64,000 nt of DNA from positions 99,052 through 163,051 of the forward strand of contig JANYJY010000009.1 of assembly GCA_025358295.1 (NCBI GenBank), given 5' to 3'. This DNA is from Gammaproteobacteria bacterium. Lineage in GTDB: Bacteria; Pseudomonadota; Gammaproteobacteria; Steroidobacterales; Steroidobacteraceae. How positions within the stretch are numbered: the first letter of the stretch is position 1; each line of letters opens with the position of its first letter. The position numbers and the translations under genes were made by a program. This document shows, piece after piece, positions 62,405 through 64,000 of the stretch. The notes beneath the pieces were generated by a model. That model worked only from the letters and a program-made list of their open reading frames with translations, did no database searches and had not been told where the DNA came from.

Positions 62405-64000
62405 CTAAGCGGTAAGCGGCGCGGCCATTTGCACCTGATTGCGGCCCATCCGTTTGGCAACATAAACCGCTGCGTCCGCCCGCGCAATGAGGTGCTCTCC
62501 CCACACGCCGAGCGTATCGCTCGCTGCCACGCCGATGCTACAGGTCAGACGAATCGGCGCGCCGAAACCGTCAACGCGCACGCCGGCGACCCGCTCCAAT
62601 ATTCGATGCGCTATCGGATCGGCGGCTGCCGCGTCGGCGCTGCTGAGAATCACCACAAATTCCTCGCCGCCGTAGCGGCCGATGACATCCGACTGCCGTA
62701 ATTCCGCGTGAATGGGCTCAATAATGGCCCGCAAACAGGCGTCGCCCGCCTGATGACCGAATGTGTCGTTGATCTGCTTGAAATGATCGAGATCAATGAA
62801 CAGCAGCGCTATCGGCAATCCTCGCGCCCGCGCGCGCAGGCACGCGGCCTCGAGGCGCTCGATCAGGGAGCGGCGATTCAGCACGCCGGTTAGCGGATCG
62901 GTTTGGGCTCTGCGCTCCGCCTCCGTCAGGGCAAGGCGTTGCGCGCGCAGCCGGTCCGCCACACCGAGGGCGACCAGTACGGAGGATGCCACCATCGACA
63001 AGGGCAACCCGTAGTAATAGAGGAAGGGGCTGGAATCCACCGAATTGATGAACAAAAATCGCACTGCAGCAGTAATGGTGAAGCCTTCCAGCAATCCCCA
63101 GGCGACGAGAAACCAGCCGGCGGCGCGATTGCCGCGCCGCCAGGCGAGAAATGCCACGACCATGGCAACCACCGCCGTGACAATAAACAGCAGATTGCCG
63201 AGAGCGTTCACCCAGGTCCCAAGGCCGATGAACTTGGCGACGTTCGCGAGAGTGACGATCACGAACCCCACGGCAAACCAGCCAAATAGCGTGTAAATCC
63301 GCGGCGAAAAATGCTTGAGGTCGGCTATTTCGCGCGTGAACAGACAGGCGACCGCGCCGCTCAAGGCGACCGGCACATTCCAGGCGAAAGACGCCAGCGG
63401 CTGAGCATAGGAAAGCCAGGGCCAGCTGAAACCCTGCCCCGAGAGATAGGCGATATAGAGTGCCTGCAGAAAAAACAGCGTCGAATACAAAATGAAGATC
63501 TGATCGGCAAGCACGAACCAAATCAGCAGCGCCGCGAGCGCCACGGCAGTTAGCGCGCCGAACGCCAGGGCAATCATCCTGGCGTGCTCGGCGCCTCGCG
63601 CCAAGGTGCGATCCAGAGTCGAATCTAAAAAGCTCACTGCCTCCGTATCGTTTTCGATGATGTTGATACGGACGTACAGGGGTTGCTTGGGCCCCAGCCC
63701 TTCGACAAAGGCGAACACCGAGTCCTGGGTCCCGCGAAATCCGGGCAACTTCGTTGCTTGCGGCAAGAGAACGGGCAGTCCGGCGCGGGACGCGAACACA
63801 TCGGCATGGGTCTGCCACCCGGCGCGCATCACCACGACCGGTATGCCGGCCACCGGTATGCCGGCCACCGGTATGCCGGCCACCGGTATGCCGGCCGCTG
63901 GGTTGCCGGCTGGCGTGAGCCGGTTAGTGGGGACGAGTTTCAACCAAAAGGAAGCGCCGCGGCTGTGCAATTTCTTGCCCGCCAGCGGCTCGAATTTGTC
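62405..64000 (-). CDS. Membrane diguanylate cyclase, 7TMR-DISM plus GGDEF (5' partial)
   Basis: Makes cyclic di-GMP. The frame is open to the right edge, so the start is outside the window. The visible part begins in a DISMED2-like extracytoplasmic domain (SRGASFWLKLVPTN), has about seven membrane helices (residues 125-345), and ends with the GGDEF domain: TDPLTGVLNRRSLIERLEAAC, FIDLDHFKQINDTFGHQAGDACLR and RYGGEEFVVIL with an RQSD inhibition-site motif five residues before it, and TCSIGVAASD. A five-residue repeat AGIPV occurs in the sensor part. The active site looks intact. Confidence 0.93.
   Translation of the reverse strand, partial: DKFEPLAGKKLHSRGASFWLKLVPTNRLTPAGNPAAGIPVAGIPVAGIPVAGIPVVVMRAGWQTHADVFASRAGLPVLLPQATKLPGFRGTQDSVFAFVEGLGPKQPLYVRINIIENDTEAVSFLDSTLDRTLARGAEHARMIALAFGALTAVALAALLIWFVLADQIFILYSTLFFLQALYIAYLSGQGFSWPWLSYAQPLASFAWNVPVALSGAVACLFTREIADLKHFSPRIYTLFGWFAVGFVIVTLANVAKFIGLGTWVNALGNLLFIVTAVVAMVVAFLAWRRGNRAAGWFLVAWGLLEGFTITAAVRFLFINSVDSSPFLYYYGLPLSMVASSVLVALGVADRLRAQRLALTEAERRAQTDPLTGVLNRRSLIERLEAACLRARARGLPIALLFIDLDHFKQINDTFGHQAGDACLRAIIEPIHAELRQSDVIGRYGGEEFVVILSSADAAAADPIAHRILERVAGVRVDGFGAPIRLTCSIGVAASDTLGVWGEHLIARADAAVYVAKRMGRNQVQMAAPLTA
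63841..63900 (-). repeat. 15-bp tandem repeat encoding AGIPV
   Basis: Four copies of a 15-base unit GTATGCCGGCCACCG, the last one ending with one changed base. It is in frame and adds four AGIPV pentapeptides to the extracytoplasmic sensor domain. The number of copies could vary between strains. Confidence 0.85.

Noticed and set aside
63841-63900. Tandem repeat as a CRISPR array
   Set aside because: Units are 15 bp, contiguous and without spacers, and lie in frame in a coding sequence.

Overview
The window is GC-rich chromosomal DNA of a free-living Gammaproteobacterium. MlaA, SlyX, the OpgG-OpgH-OpgD set, PlsY, BirA next to a SPOR protein, CoaX and TrxC all point to that class, and the mix would suit a Steroidobacter, Nevskia or Xanthomonas relative. 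No rRNA, tRNA, CRISPR array or prophage was seen. Many genes on the same strand overlap by 1 to 4 bases, so translational coupling is common.

Layout. 1-12.5 kb: the 3' part of a UvrA-type gene that appears to be a tandem double UvrA; a lipid-transport lipoprotein (MlaA) coupled to an alpha/beta hydrolase; a RibD-like reductase; SlyX; a phosphotransferase; maleylacetoacetate isomerase; and a coupled cytochrome c - PpiC - HupE operon. 13.0-18.6 kb: an accessory island that reads as an integron gene-cassette array without an integrase. All cassette genes lie on the plus strand and are separated by attC-like sites of about 120-150 bp. The cassettes carry a BrnT/BrnA toxin-antitoxin pair, a DUF433 antitoxin with a frameshifted DUF5615 toxin, a Pr6Pr-type membrane protein, an exported SnoaL-like protein, a truncated glyoxalase and hypotheticals. 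An IS1111-type (IS110 family) element sits exactly inside one attC. Three of the attC sites contain a Shine-Dalgarno sequence and a short open frame; in two of them it ends at the recombination core.

18.7-31.6 kb: a cupin, a YbjQ protein, a fatty-acid oxidation pair (thiolase plus FadB/FadJ-type protein), a GT39 glycosyltransferase, divergent glycogen genes glgA and glgC, a GT9 glycosyltransferase, a DMSP-lyase-family cupin, a gamma-glutamyltransferase and a DUF2147 protein. 31.6-41.8 kb: a large surface block of a 1399-residue OmpA/beta-barrel protein coupled to an SdrD/DUF11 repeat protein, preceded by a CehA/McbA-type metallohydrolase. 41.8-49 kb: MTA/SAH nucleosidase and adenine phosphoribosyltransferase, which form a salvage pair; CoaX; a P1 peptidase; a frameshifted ArgE/DapE deacylase; a beta-propeller protein; TrxC; an exported methyltransferase; and an MHS-type transporter. 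50-56 kb: PPK2, a multicopper oxidase remnant, YdcF, a small membrane protein, SPOR protein, BirA, PlsY and a CtlX-type hydrolase. 56.2-64 kb: opgG-opgH-opgD for osmoregulated periplasmic glucans, an unknown protein, and a 5'-truncated membrane diguanylate cyclase with a pentapeptide repeat.

The most unusual region is the cassette array, chiefly for the attC-borne short reading frames, a cassette gene that starts at the same place inside a half attC, and the attC-targeting insertion sequence with a long non-coding 3' end where IS1111 elements carry their guide RNA. The SdrD/DUF11 plus giant OmpA-barrel pair is the second candidate for an uncharacterised system. All family names are assigned by reading the sequence; no database search was run.
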